Below, one piece after another: positions 11,551 to 18,855 of a stretch of 64,000 nt of DNA. Numbering within the stretch: position 1 is the stretch's first letter; each line of letters opens with the position of its first letter. The DNA comes from Streptomyces sindenensis (GTDB lineage: Bacteria; Actinomycetota; Actinomycetes; Streptomycetales; Streptomycetaceae): positions 62,001 to 126,000 of the forward strand of contig NZ_BMSG01000008.1 in assembly GCF_014649035.1 (NCBI RefSeq). The letters run 5' to 3'. A model generated the notes under the pieces. That model ran no database searches. It had not been told where the DNA came from and saw nothing but the letters and a program-made list of their open reading frames with translations. Both the position numbers and the translations under genes were made by a program.

Positions 11551-13029
11551 ATGACCGACATCGTGGCGGAGGCTCCGGAGGTGACGACCCGGCACGGCAC
11601 CGTGCGCGGGGCGGTGGAGCGGGGCGTCGCGGTCTTCCGCGGCATCCCGTACGCGGCCGCGCCGGTGGGCGCGCGGAGGTTCCGCGCACCCGAACCGCCG
11701 GAGCCGTGGACCGGGGTGCGCGAAGCCGTGGCGTACGGTCCGACCGCCCCCAAGCGGCCCTACGCCCCGCCGCTGGACCGGCTGCTGCCGGACCCTGCGG
11801 TGCCCGGCGACGCGTGGCTGAACCTCAATGTGTGGACGCCCTCGCCGCGGCCGGACCGGTCCGGCGGGCTGCCCGTCCTCGTGTGGATCCACGGCGGCTC
11901 GCTGGTGCACGGCTCCTCGGCGGTACCGGTGTACGACGGGTGGGCGTTCGCCCGGGACGGGGTGGTACTCGTCTCCGTCAACTACCGCCTGGGCGTCGAG
12001 GGCTTCGGCGTCCTCCCGGACGCGCCCGCCAACCGGGGCCTGCTGGACCAGCTGGCCGCCCTGGAGTGGGTGCGCGACAACATCGCGGCGTTCGGCGGCG
12101 ACCCGGACCGGGTGACGGTGGCCGGGGAGTCGGCGGGCGCGATCTCCGTCGCCGGGCTGCTGGCCGCGCCCCGGTCGGCGGGGCTCTTCCGGCGGGCGGT
12201 GCTCCAGAGCGGGGCGCCCGCCGCGCTGCCCCCGGACGCGGCGCGCGGGACCACCGAGCTGATCGCGAAGCGGCTCGGGGTCCCCGCGACGGCCGCCGCA
12301 CTGGCCGCCGTGGACCCGGAGGAGCTGCTGACCGCGCAGACCGAGGTCACCAGCGGCGGAAACCCCCTGACCGGCCGCAACTCCTTCCAGCTGGTCGTCG
12401 ACGGCGACCTGCTGCCGCAGGACCCGGCGGAAGCGCTGCGGACGGGCGCGTCCGCCGGGGTCGACCTGTTGCTGGGGACCAACACCGAGGAGTACCGGCT
12501 CTGGTTCGTGCCCGGCGGCCTCACCGAGCGGATCGGCCGGCTGAAGCTGCGCCTGGCGCTGCTGAAGTTCCGGGTGCCGAACGGGACGGCCCGCACCTAC
12601 CGCACCAACCGCCCGGACGCCACGCCGGGTGAGATCCTCGGCGCGCTCGCGACGGACCTGCTGCTGCGGGTCCCGCTCAACCGGCTGGCCGACGCCCGGG
12701 CTCACGCGCCCGGTGCCACGTACGTGTACGAGTTCGGCTGGCCCACCCCCGTACAGCGGCTCGGCGCCTGCCACGCGCTGGAGCTGGGCTTCGTCTTCGA
12801 CACGCTCGCCCATCCCGACACCCGGGCCCTGACCGGCCCGGACGCCCCGCAGGAGCTGGCGGACGCGATGCACCGGGCGTGGGTGGCCTTCGCGACGGGC
12901 GGGGATCCGGGGTGGCCGGCCTGGGACGCGCGACGGCCGGTCGGGGTCTTCGGCCAGGGCGGCCGGGCGGGTCCGGCCGTGGTCCTGTCCCCGCGCGACG
13001 ACGAGCTGCGGAGCTGGGAGCGGGATTAG
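11551..13029 (+). CDS. Type B carboxylesterase
   Basis: A 492-residue alpha/beta hydrolase of the carboxylesterase/para-nitrobenzyl esterase family. It carries the oxyanion-hole HGG at about residue 114, the nucleophile S194 in GESAG, acidic residues E313/E314 in GTNTEEYRLW, and H408 in GACHALELGF. The triad is therefore complete. The N-terminal TRHGTVRGAVERGVAVFRGIPYA is the standard family opening. No signal peptide is visible, so it should be cytoplasmic. ATG 11551 lies 13 bases after GAGAGGA; a TTG at 11539 is only one base from that site and was rejected. Its TAG stop overlaps the stop of the convergent CopD-like gene by 3 bases. The natural ester substrate is unknown. Confidence 0.85.
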   Translation: MTDIVAEAPEVTTRHGTVRGAVERGVAVFRGIPYAAAPVGARRFRAPEPPEPWTGVREAVAYGPTAPKRPYAPPLDRLLPDPAVPGDAWLNLNVWTPSPRPDRSGGLPVLVWIHGGSLVHGSSAVPVYDGWAFARDGVVLVSVNYRLGVEGFGVLPDAPANRGLLDQLAALEWVRDNIAAFGGDPDRVTVAGESAGAISVAGLLAAPRSAGLFRRAVLQSGAPAALPPDAARGTTELIAKRLGVPATAAALAAVDPEELLTAQTEVTSGGNPLTGRNSFQLVVDGDLLPQDPAEALRTGASAGVDLLLGTNTEEYRLWFVPGGLTERIGRLKLRLALLKFRVPNGTARTYRTNRPDATPGEILGALATDLLLRVPLNRLADARAHAPGATYVYEFGWPTPVQRLGACHALELGFVFDTLAHPDTRALTGPDAPQELADAMHRAWVAFATGGDPGWPAWDARRPVGVFGQGGRAGPAVVLSPRDDELRSWERD

Positions 13030-14072
13030 GGGCGCAGCGAGATCCAGTGCGGGTCGGGGACGACGGTGAGGACCGCCGAGACCACCACGACCAGGCCCAG
13101 CACGACCTGTTCGCGGCGGGCGAGGCGGTGCGCGACGGCCGGGTCGGTGTCCCGGAGCATCCGCCGCCGCGCTGCCAGGGCCAGCACGCTGACGACGGCC
13201 ATCAGCGCCAGCTTGAGCAGCAGGGTGCGGCCGTAGGCGGAGGTGAACACCACGTCCAGCGGCAGCCGGCGCAGGGTCGAGGCGGTCCCGGTGGCGGCGA
13301 GGGCGACGTACAGCCAGATCGCCAGGCGCGCGTACCGGCCGAGCAGGGCGCGGGCCGCGACCGGTGAGCCGCGCCAGAGCCACATGGTGCGCAGGACGTA
13401 CAGCAGGCCGCCGGTCCACAGCGACGCGGCCGTCAGATGGACGACGGTGAGGGAGGCGCCGAACTCCGGGCTGTACGCCTCCGGGTGGGCGCGCAGGGCC
13501 TCCGCGCCGATGACGACGGCGAGCGGGGCGAGTGCGAGGGCCGGGCGTCTGCTCGCGGCGCAGAGGGCGGCGACGACCAGGCCGTTGGCGATGAGGAGGA
13601 GCAGTCCACCCTCGCGGGTGCCGTAGGTCTCGGTGATCCCGAGGTCGCTGACGGCGGCGAGCCGGACGATCTGCCCGGCCGCGGCGGCGGCCCCGGCGAG
13701 CGAGGCGAGCACGGCCCAGCTCCGTACGGCGGTGCGGGGGCGGCCCCGGACGGGCCGGATGAGCTGCGGGGCGACCAGCTCGCCCAGGTGGAGGGCGAGC
13801 GCGGCGAACAGGACGGTGCGGAGCACGGTGGTGAGCCCCGCGCCGGGTATCCGGAGCTCGCCGGTGCCGCGGGCCACGAGGCCGGGCCCGAACAGCGCGA
13901 TGAGGAGGGCGAGGAGGCCCGCCGCGCCGAACAGGAGGAGCGCCGTCCACGAACGGCGGGCCGGCGTCGGCTCGATCGCCCGCCCGGGTATCTCGCCGGG
14001 GCGCGGCACGCCGTCGGCCGACGTCGTCGGCGTGATCGGCGTGGCCGGGTCGGCCGGGGGTCCGGAGAACAT
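13026..14072 (-). CDS. CopD-like polytopic membrane protein
   Basis: An integral membrane protein of 348 residues with about eight hydrophobic helices and the C-terminal CopD domain (LTVVHLTAASLWTGGLLYVL, a histidine-bearing helix typical of the family). CopD proteins work in copper uptake or handling, but in Streptomyces they also occur without CopC, as here: no CopC-like or YcnI-like gene is next to it. I chose ATG at 14072, preceded by GAGGA about 10 bases away. A GTG at 14105 would add 11 residues but has no ribosome binding site. The gene ends head-on with the carboxylesterase, the stops overlapping. Confidence 0.75.
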   Translation of the reverse strand: MFSGPPADPATPITPTTSADGVPRPGEIPGRAIEPTPARRSWTALLLFGAAGLLALLIALFGPGLVARGTGELRIPGAGLTTVLRTVLFAALALHLGELVAPQLIRPVRGRPRTAVRSWAVLASLAGAAAAAGQIVRLAAVSDLGITETYGTREGGLLLLIANGLVVAALCAASRRPALALAPLAVVIGAEALRAHPEAYSPEFGASLTVVHLTAASLWTGGLLYVLRTMWLWRGSPVAARALLGRYARLAIWLYVALAATGTASTLRRLPLDVVFTSAYGRTLLLKLALMAVVSVLALAARRRMLRDTDPAVAHRLARREQVVLGLVVVVSAVLTVVPDPHWISLRP

Positions 14073-14152
14073 CACGGCTCGATCCTCGTCGGTGGACAAA
14101 GCCACAGCAAGCCGCGCACGGCGGGCGGGAGGTGGCCCTCCGGACGTACCGG

Positions 14153-14191
14153 GCGGCGGCCGGCCCCGACGCGAGAGGGACCGGCCGCCGC
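14153..14191. terminator. Hairpin terminator after the EF-hand gene
   Basis: An 11-bp perfect inverted repeat (GCGGCGGCCGG with its complement) around a 17-base loop. It lies just past the stop of the minus-strand EF-hand gene and 81 bases upstream of the CopD-like gene. Confidence 0.55.
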
Positions 14192-14204
14192 GAGGAGTCC
14201 CTGA

Positions 14205-14420
14205 TCAGGCCTTGTTCTGCGCGGCCCAGAACTCGTCGAAGGTGAGCTGACCGTCGCCGTTGGCGTCGTGTGCGTTGATGATCGCCTGCGCCACCGTCTC
14301 GGTGACGAAGGGGTCGCCCAGCTGGGCCATCGCGCTCTTGTACTCGTTGGCCGTGATGAGGCCGTCGCCGTTCGCGTCGAACTTCTCGAATACCGCGCGC
14401 GCCGACTCGATGTCCGCCAC
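14205..14420 (-). CDS. Small EF-hand calcium-binding protein (calerythrin/CalD class)
   Basis: A 71-residue acidic protein made of two canonical EF-hands. The loops are DANGDGLITANE and DANGDGQLTFDE, each with Asp, Asp/Asn, Asp and the 12th-position Glu in place. It should bind two calcium ions in the cytoplasm as a buffer or sensor; Streptomyces has several such small proteins and their partners are mostly unknown. The start is ATG 14420, behind a strong GAAGGGGC. It lies between the CopD-like gene and a deacetylase, all on the minus strand, but hairpins separate them, so it is probably its own unit. Confidence 0.9.
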   Translation of the reverse strand: MADIESARAVFEKFDANGDGLITANEYKSAMAQLGDPFVTETVAQAIINAHDANGDGQLTFDEFWAAQNKA

Positions 14421-14459
14421 TGTTCCGCCCCTTCGTGATGCCGAATGTCAGGGGTCAGA

Positions 14460-15287
14460 TTATCGGGCCGTCCGGGTGACGGCGGCGGCCGGTCGGTCCA
14501 GCAGCTCCGTGGCCGTCACCGCGCGCAGCCCCCGGCGGCCGATCTCGGCGAGGAGCAGCGGCAGCGCCGCGACGGTGACCGGGCGGCCGAGGCTCAGCTC
14601 CACCACCGATCCGTTGCGCAGTTCCCCGGCGACCTTCCGGGTGACGGCGGCGACGCGGGTGGCCGCGTGGTCGCGTGACTCCACGTCGCAGCCGAGGACA
14701 TGGGGGTAGCCGGCCCGGCGGGCGAGGCGCTGGACGACCGGGGAGGCGTACGCGGTGGGCGAGGGCCGGAACCAGGTGCCGATGGAGCCGGTGAGCCGGC
14801 GCAGCCGCCGGGCGCAGACGGCGATCTCCTCGTACGCGGCGCGCTCGTCCAGGGCCGCGAGGTCCAGGTGGCGCTCGGTGTGGTTGCCGATCTCGTGGCC
14901 CCCGTCGAGGATCCGGCGGGCCAGTCCCGGGTGCTCGGCGAGCCAGGTGCCGACCGCGAGGACCGTGACGCGCGCCCCGGCCCGTTCGCACCGGGCGAGC
15001 GCGGCGCGGGCGAGGTCAGGGTCGCCCCGCCCGTCGAAGGTGAGGGCGACGCGGGGCCGGTCGCGGGGGCCGTGCGCGATCAGGAAGGGCAGCCCGGGGA
15101 AGCGGCGCGGGGCGGCGGGTGCGGCGGCCGGGGCGGCGGAGCCGGTGGGGCCCGGGGCGCTGGGTCCGGGAGCGGCCCGGCTGCCGGGGGCCGGGGCGGC
15201 GCAGCCCGCGGCGAGGGCGGCGGCCAGCACGCCGGCCCCCGCGCCCAGCACGTCACGGCGGCCCATCGGAGCCCTGCGTCCGTCCAT
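14460..15287 (-). CDS. Polysaccharide deacetylase-like lipoprotein with divergent active site
   Basis: A 275-residue exported protein. The N-terminus (MGRRDVLGAGAG, then AALAAGC) has a twin-arginine pair and a lipobox cysteine, followed by an Ala/Pro/Gly linker to about residue 60. The NodB (CE4) domain has motif 1 as TFDGRGD instead of TFDDG, intact motif 2 HTERH, motif 3 WFRPSPTAY instead of RPPY, and VVELSLG where families carry the LLH motif with the catalytic histidine. The second aspartate and motif-5 histidine are therefore absent. It may have altered specificity or no activity. ATG 15287 follows GTGAGGTGG; ATG 15266, just before MGRRDVLG, is an alternative. Confidence 0.75.
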   Translation of the reverse strand: MDGRRAPMGRRDVLGAGAGVLAAALAAGCAAPAPGSRAAPGPSAPGPTGSAAPAAAPAAPRRFPGLPFLIAHGPRDRPRVALTFDGRGDPDLARAALARCERAGARVTVLAVGTWLAEHPGLARRILDGGHEIGNHTERHLDLAALDERAAYEEIAVCARRLRRLTGSIGTWFRPSPTAYASPVVQRLARRAGYPHVLGCDVESRDHAATRVAAVTRKVAGELRNGSVVELSLGRPVTVAALPLLLAEIGRRGLRAVTATELLDRPAAAVTRTAR

Positions 15288-15692
15288 GCCCCGACCACCT
15301 CACGTTCCACGGGTACGACCGGTTCCCGGGGACACAGTAGGGGCACGCCGACCGAAATGAGGTGATTGCGCAGTTCAGCAGATGATCAATGAATCATTCA
15401 AGTGCTGCCATAAAATACGCAGAAAGCCAGGCGAGTGATCGAGCACACCTGCGATTCAATCGAGAGTTGCCCGTTTGTTCCCTAAATATTCCGACAAGTC
15501 GCTTTGGCGCGGGGTCGCCCATCTGCCATAGTCGGAGCCACGACCCCCTTGACCCGGGCCCAGGTCGTCACAAGCGGCCGCGGACACACCCCCCATTCTG
15601 CGGCCCCCCACAGAAGCCCCCGCAGCGCCGCACCACGGCCGACCGGGGGCTTCTGCGTTCCGGCGGGGCGGCGGGGCGGAGCCCTCCCCGCA
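15288..15692. other. Intergenic region with AT-rich tract and two odd palindromes
   Basis: This 405-base gap holds no convincing gene. Bases about 15365-15530 are strikingly AT-rich for this genome. They contain two 11-base palindromes centred on a C: TGAATCATTCA at 15390-15400 and CGATTCAATCG at 15452-15462, 62 bases apart. This tract is upstream of the minus-strand deacetylase gene and probably carries its promoter. The right end holds the hairpin annotated separately. Confidence 0.55.
15611..15655. terminator. Hairpin terminator after the ATP-binding protein gene
   Basis: A perfect 12-bp inverted repeat, CAGAAGCCCCCG (15611-15622) with CGGGGGCTTCTG (15644-15655), and a 21-base loop. It sits 37 bases beyond the stop of the minus-strand ATP-binding protein gene. 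Confidence 0.7.
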
Positions 15693-16196
15693 TCAGCGGT
15701 CCGAGATCCGCATCTCGAACCAGGTGGTCTTGCCGCGCGGCAACAGGTCCACACCCCACCGGTCGGAGAGCTTGTCGACGAGGAAGAGCCCGCGGCCGCT
15801 GACATCCATCTCGCGCACCGGCATCAGACACGGCAGCCCGCGCGAGGGGTCACGCACCTCGACGCGGATCCACCCCCGGCGGCGCACCATGCGTAACCCG
15901 AAGACCCGGGCCCCGGTGTGGCGCACGGCGTTGCCGACGAGCTCGGAGACGAGGAGCACCGCGTACTCGGCGGTCTGCGGCGAGAGGGCCCACTGGCGGA
16001 GCACGACGCAGGAGGTGAGCCGACGGGCCGTCGCCGCCGACTCCGGCCGGGACGGCAGCCGGACTTCCCCTTCGGTCGGATTTCCGAACAACTCCAGCAC
16101 CTTGAACGCCTGTTCGTCATCCATGACCGACGAACTGCGTGCCGCCGCCGCACTGCTGCGCGGTCGCGGCTGATCCACACCCTCCAGGCCCGCCAT
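15693..16196 (-). CDS. RsbW-like ATP-binding protein (anti-sigma / HATPase fold)
   Basis: A 167-residue protein of the large Streptomyces family of stand-alone histidine-kinase-like ATPases. The N-box is VSELVGNAVRHTG, the G1 region is VEVRDPSRGLP and the G2 region is VSGRGLFLVDKLSDRWG. Family members act as anti-sigma or switch kinases, but no sigma factor or anti-anti-sigma gene is adjacent. Codon 101 (15894-15896 on the complementary strand) is TTA, so full translation should need the bldA tRNA. The start is uncertain: GTG/ATG candidates have weak ribosome binding sites. I prefer ATG 16196 (MAGLEGVDQP); ATG 16124 would remove 24 residues without touching the domain. Confidence 0.75.
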   Translation of the reverse strand: MAGLEGVDQPRPRSSAAAARSSSVMDDEQAFKVLELFGNPTEGEVRLPSRPESAATARRLTSCVVLRQWALSPQTAEYAVLLVSELVGNAVRHTGARVFGLRMVRRRGWIRVEVRDPSRGLPCLMPVREMDVSGRGLFLVDKLSDRWGVDLLPRGKTTWFEMRISDR

Positions 16197-16504
16197 GCCC
16201 ACCATCATGGCCGCACACCTCGCCTTCCGGGGCCGTTCCGGGGGAATCCGCACCCCCGTCCAACGCGGTTCACGGAAGGCTTTCGGCATATGCCCGTGGC
16301 AATCCAACCCCGCAAACAACCCACCTGAGCTGCGACGACGCCTCACCCGCCACGAACATCCCGTACGACGACGACACCGGGCCTTAAGGTTGTCTTAAGG
16401 CCCGGATAATCCGCCCTGATTGATGAACCCCCGCGAGGGGCCCACCCGACCCGACTATCGGCGGGCCCGACCTGACTACGGATCACGAGTCATCTGACTA
16501 CGGA
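16197..16504. other. Intergenic region between enoyl-CoA hydratase and ATP-binding protein genes
   Basis: This 308-base gap has no gene. It contains the hairpin at 16378-16404 and a 14-base direct repeat CTGACTACGGATCA at 16472-16485 and 16494-16507. The second copy covers the stop codon of the hydratase gene, and a diverged third copy (CCGACTATCG) lies near 16451. The promoter for the ATP-binding protein gene should be in the left half, but I see no clear hexamers. Confidence 0.5.
16378..16404. terminator. Hairpin downstream of the enoyl-CoA hydratase gene
   Basis: A perfect 11-bp inverted repeat, CGGGCCTTAAG with CTTAAGGCCCG, and a 5-base loop. It lies about 100 bases past the stop of the minus-strand hydratase gene. 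It is probably a terminator, though its AT core could also suit an operator. Confidence 0.6.
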
Positions 16505-17272
16505 TCAGCGGAACGTGGCCTTCCCCGGCCCCTCCTCCACGAAGCTGCGCATCCCCCGCTCGCGGTCCTCCGTGGCGAACAGGCCGGAGAACCAGTTCCG
16601 CTCGATGGTGAGTCCGGTGTCGAGGTCCGTCTCCAGGCCCGCGTCGATCGACTCCTTGGCCGCGCGCAGCGCCAGGGCGGGGCCCTTGGCCAGCTTGGCG
16701 GCCCAGGCGTGGGCCTGGTCGTAGACCTCGGCGGCCGGGACCACGCGGTCGACCAGGCCCAGGGTCAGGGCTTCCTCCGCCTTGACCATGCGGCCGGTGA
16801 AGATGAGGTCCTTGGCGCGGGAGGGGCCGATCAGGCGGGCCAGGCGCTGGGTGCCGCCGGCGCCGGGGATCAGGCCGAGGAGGATCTCCGGCTGGCCGAG
16901 CTTGGCGTTGTCGGCGGCGATCCGGTAGTCGGCGCAGAGGGCCAGTTCGCAGCCGCCGCCGAGCGCGTAGCCGGTGACGGCGGCGACGACCGGCTTGGGG
17001 ATGCGGGCGACGGCGGTGAAGGCGTCCTGGAGGCCCTTGGAGCGGAGGACCATCGCCGTGTGGTCCATCGCCTGCATCTCCTTGATGTCCGCGCCCGCCG
17101 CGAACACCTTCTCGCCGCCGTAGAGGATCACGGCCCGCACGTCCTCGCGCCGGGTCGCCTCCTCGGCCAGCTCCCGCAGCCGGTCCTGGATCGCGACGTC
17201 CAGGGCGTTCATGGGCGGCCGGTCGAGCTGGATGGTGCCGACGCCGTCGCGTACTTCGAAGGTCACAGTCAT
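16505..17272 (-). CDS. Enoyl-CoA hydratase/isomerase (crotonase family)
   Basis: A 255-residue crotonase with the standard length. The oxyanion-hole segment is KVFAAGADIKEM. Both catalytic glutamates of the classical hydratase are present: one in GYALGGGCELAL and one in LGQPEILLGLIPGAGGTQRL. It should therefore hydrate trans-2-enoyl-CoA thioesters in fatty-acid or amino-acid degradation, in the cytoplasm. The ATG at 17272 begins MTVTFEVRDGVGTIQLDRP. It stands alone between hairpins, with no thiolase or dehydrogenase beside it, so the preferred chain length cannot be told. Confidence 0.9.
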   Translation of the reverse strand: MTVTFEVRDGVGTIQLDRPPMNALDVAIQDRLRELAEEATRREDVRAVILYGGEKVFAAGADIKEMQAMDHTAMVLRSKGLQDAFTAVARIPKPVVAAVTGYALGGGCELALCADYRIAADNAKLGQPEILLGLIPGAGGTQRLARLIGPSRAKDLIFTGRMVKAEEALTLGLVDRVVPAAEVYDQAHAWAAKLAKGPALALRAAKESIDAGLETDLDTGLTIERNWFSGLFATEDRERGMRSFVEEGPGKATFR

Positions 17273-17298
17273 GGCTAGAGGTTAACCACCGCTAACGG

Positions 17299-17339
17299 CG
17301 GCGGGCCCGGTGCCGTTGGTCACAGCACCGGGCCCGCCG
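17299..17339. terminator. Hairpin terminator after the first L,D-transpeptidase gene
   Basis: A perfect 15-bp inverted repeat, CGGCGGGCCCGGTGC and its complement, with an 11-base loop. It ends 33 bases from the stop of the minus-strand L,D-transpeptidase gene. Confidence 0.75.
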
Positions 17340-17372
17340 GGTCGAGCAGGAGAGGCAGGGAGGGGAAGAGGG

Positions 17373-18644
17373 CTACTTCTTCCACTCCTCCCAGTCCATG
17401 TTCCAGCCGTTGAGGCCGTTGTCCGGCTGGATCTGCTTGTCCTTGGAATTCTTCACGATGACCACGTCGCCGATCATCGACTTGTTGTAGAACCACGCCG
17501 CCGGGGTCTGGTTGTCGTAGCCGCCGCGCACATCGCGCAGGCCGACACAGCCGTGGCTGGTGTTCGTGTTGCCGAAGATCGAGGACGCGCCCCAGTAGTT
17601 GCCGTGCAGGAACGTGCCCGAGGTGGACAGCCGCATGGCGTGCGGGACGTCCTTGATGTCGTACTCGCCGCCGAAGCCGACGGTGTCGCCGTTCATCCGG
17701 GTCACCTTGAGCTTCTCGCTGATGACCATCTGACCGTTGTACGTGGTCGTCGCCGGGGCGCCCGCGGAGATCGGGATGTCCTTGATCTGCTCGCCGTCGC
17801 GGACCACCTTCATCCGCTTGCTGCTCGCGTCGACGGTGGAGACCTGGCTGCGGCCGATGGTGAAGCTCACCGTCTTGGCCTGCTTGCCGTAGACGCCCGG
17901 CCGGCCCTCGACGCCGTCGAGGTTGAGCTCGACGGTCACCTTGGTGCCCGGCTTCCAGTACTTCTCCGGGCGGAAGTCGAGGCGGTCGTTGCCGAACCAG
18001 TGGCCCTCGATCTCGACGGCCGGCTCGGCCGTGACCTTGATGCCCTTCTCCACCGCGTCCGGGTCGGTGATGCCACGGGTGAAGTTGATGGAGACCGGCA
18101 TGCCGACGCCGACGGTGGAGCCGTCCTCGGGCGTGTAGTGCCCGATGAAGGTGTTCGCCGGGACGAGCGTGGTGAAGGTGGTGTCCTTGGCCGACTCACG
18201 GCCCTCGGAGTCCTTGGCGACCGCGTGCACCGTGTACTTGGTGGAGGCGGCGAGGTGACGCTCGGGCGTCCAGCTCGCGCCGTCGGCGGAGATCTCGCCC
18301 GCGACCTCGTTGCCCTTGGGGTCGGCGACCTTCACCGTGGTCAGCTTGCCCTGCTCGGCACCGATCTTCAGGACGCCGCTGGTCGCCACGGACTCCGCCC
18401 CGTCCTTGGGCGCGATGGTCACGACCGCCTGCGAGGCCGTCGTGTCCTCCTTCTTCGTCCCGCCCGCCGGCCCCTTCTTGTCCCCCGCGTCGGCGCTGCC
18501 GCCGCCTCCGCACGCCGTCACCAGCACCAGTAGCGCTCCCAGGACCAGGGCCAAAAGCCCCGCTCCGCCGCGCCGCTTCCCGCTCGCCTCGGCCGATGCC
18601 CCCGATATCGGCTGCCCGTTCACTGTGGTCGTCTCCCCTCGCAC
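17373..18644 (-). CDS. L,D-transpeptidase lipoprotein (Ldt, YkuD domain)
   Basis: A 423-residue lipoprotein. A hydrophobic signal ends in the lipobox VTAC (Cys45), followed by a Gly/Lys linker. Two Ig-like domains (about 70-270) precede the YkuD catalytic domain (about 275-400). The catalytic motif is HGNYW followed by SHGCVGLRD, with H364 and nucleophile C366. The C-terminal tail is Trp-rich (GLNGWNMDWEEWKK), as in mycobacterial and streptomycete Ldts. It forms 3-3 cross-links between diaminopimelate residues in peptidoglycan outside the membrane. A second Ldt of the same architecture lies upstream, a tandem duplication. The ATG at 18644 starts MRGETTTVNG. Confidence 0.9.
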   Translation of the reverse strand: MRGETTTVNGQPISGASAEASGKRRGGAGLLALVLGALLVLVTACGGGGSADAGDKKGPAGGTKKEDTTASQAVVTIAPKDGAESVATSGVLKIGAEQGKLTTVKVADPKGNEVAGEISADGASWTPERHLAASTKYTVHAVAKDSEGRESAKDTTFTTLVPANTFIGHYTPEDGSTVGVGMPVSINFTRGITDPDAVEKGIKVTAEPAVEIEGHWFGNDRLDFRPEKYWKPGTKVTVELNLDGVEGRPGVYGKQAKTVSFTIGRSQVSTVDASSKRMKVVRDGEQIKDIPISAGAPATTTYNGQMVISEKLKVTRMNGDTVGFGGEYDIKDVPHAMRLSTSGTFLHGNYWGASSIFGNTNTSHGCVGLRDVRGGYDNQTPAAWFYNKSMIGDVVIVKNSKDKQIQPDNGLNGWNMDWEEWKK

Positions 18645-18822
18645 GGCCCGGCTCCCGCCAGGGCCCGCACCCCCGCGCGCTACACCTGCACGCCCGTCGC
18701 AAGATAATCACATCGCGAGCGCGGTGAACTCCCTTCGGAATGTCACCGTTCCGTCCCAACTGGTTCGGACGCCTCCGCGGGGAGCTGTGCAGGTGGCGCG
18801 GGGTGCCGGGGCGGAGCGGCCG

Positions 18823-18850
18823 GGGTCCGGCTCCGGGCACGCCGGACCCG
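18823..18850. terminator. Possible imperfect hairpin after the second L,D-transpeptidase gene
   Basis: An imperfect repeat, GGGGTCCGGC with GCCGGACCC, just beyond the minus-strand stop. It has a bulge and is weaker than the other hairpins here. Confidence 0.35.
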
Positions 18851-18855
18851 GGGCC

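Noticed and set aside
15389..15802. Plus-strand open frame across the AT-rich island
   Set aside because: It runs through a terminator-like hairpin and into the 3' end of the opposite-strand gene, and shows no domain.
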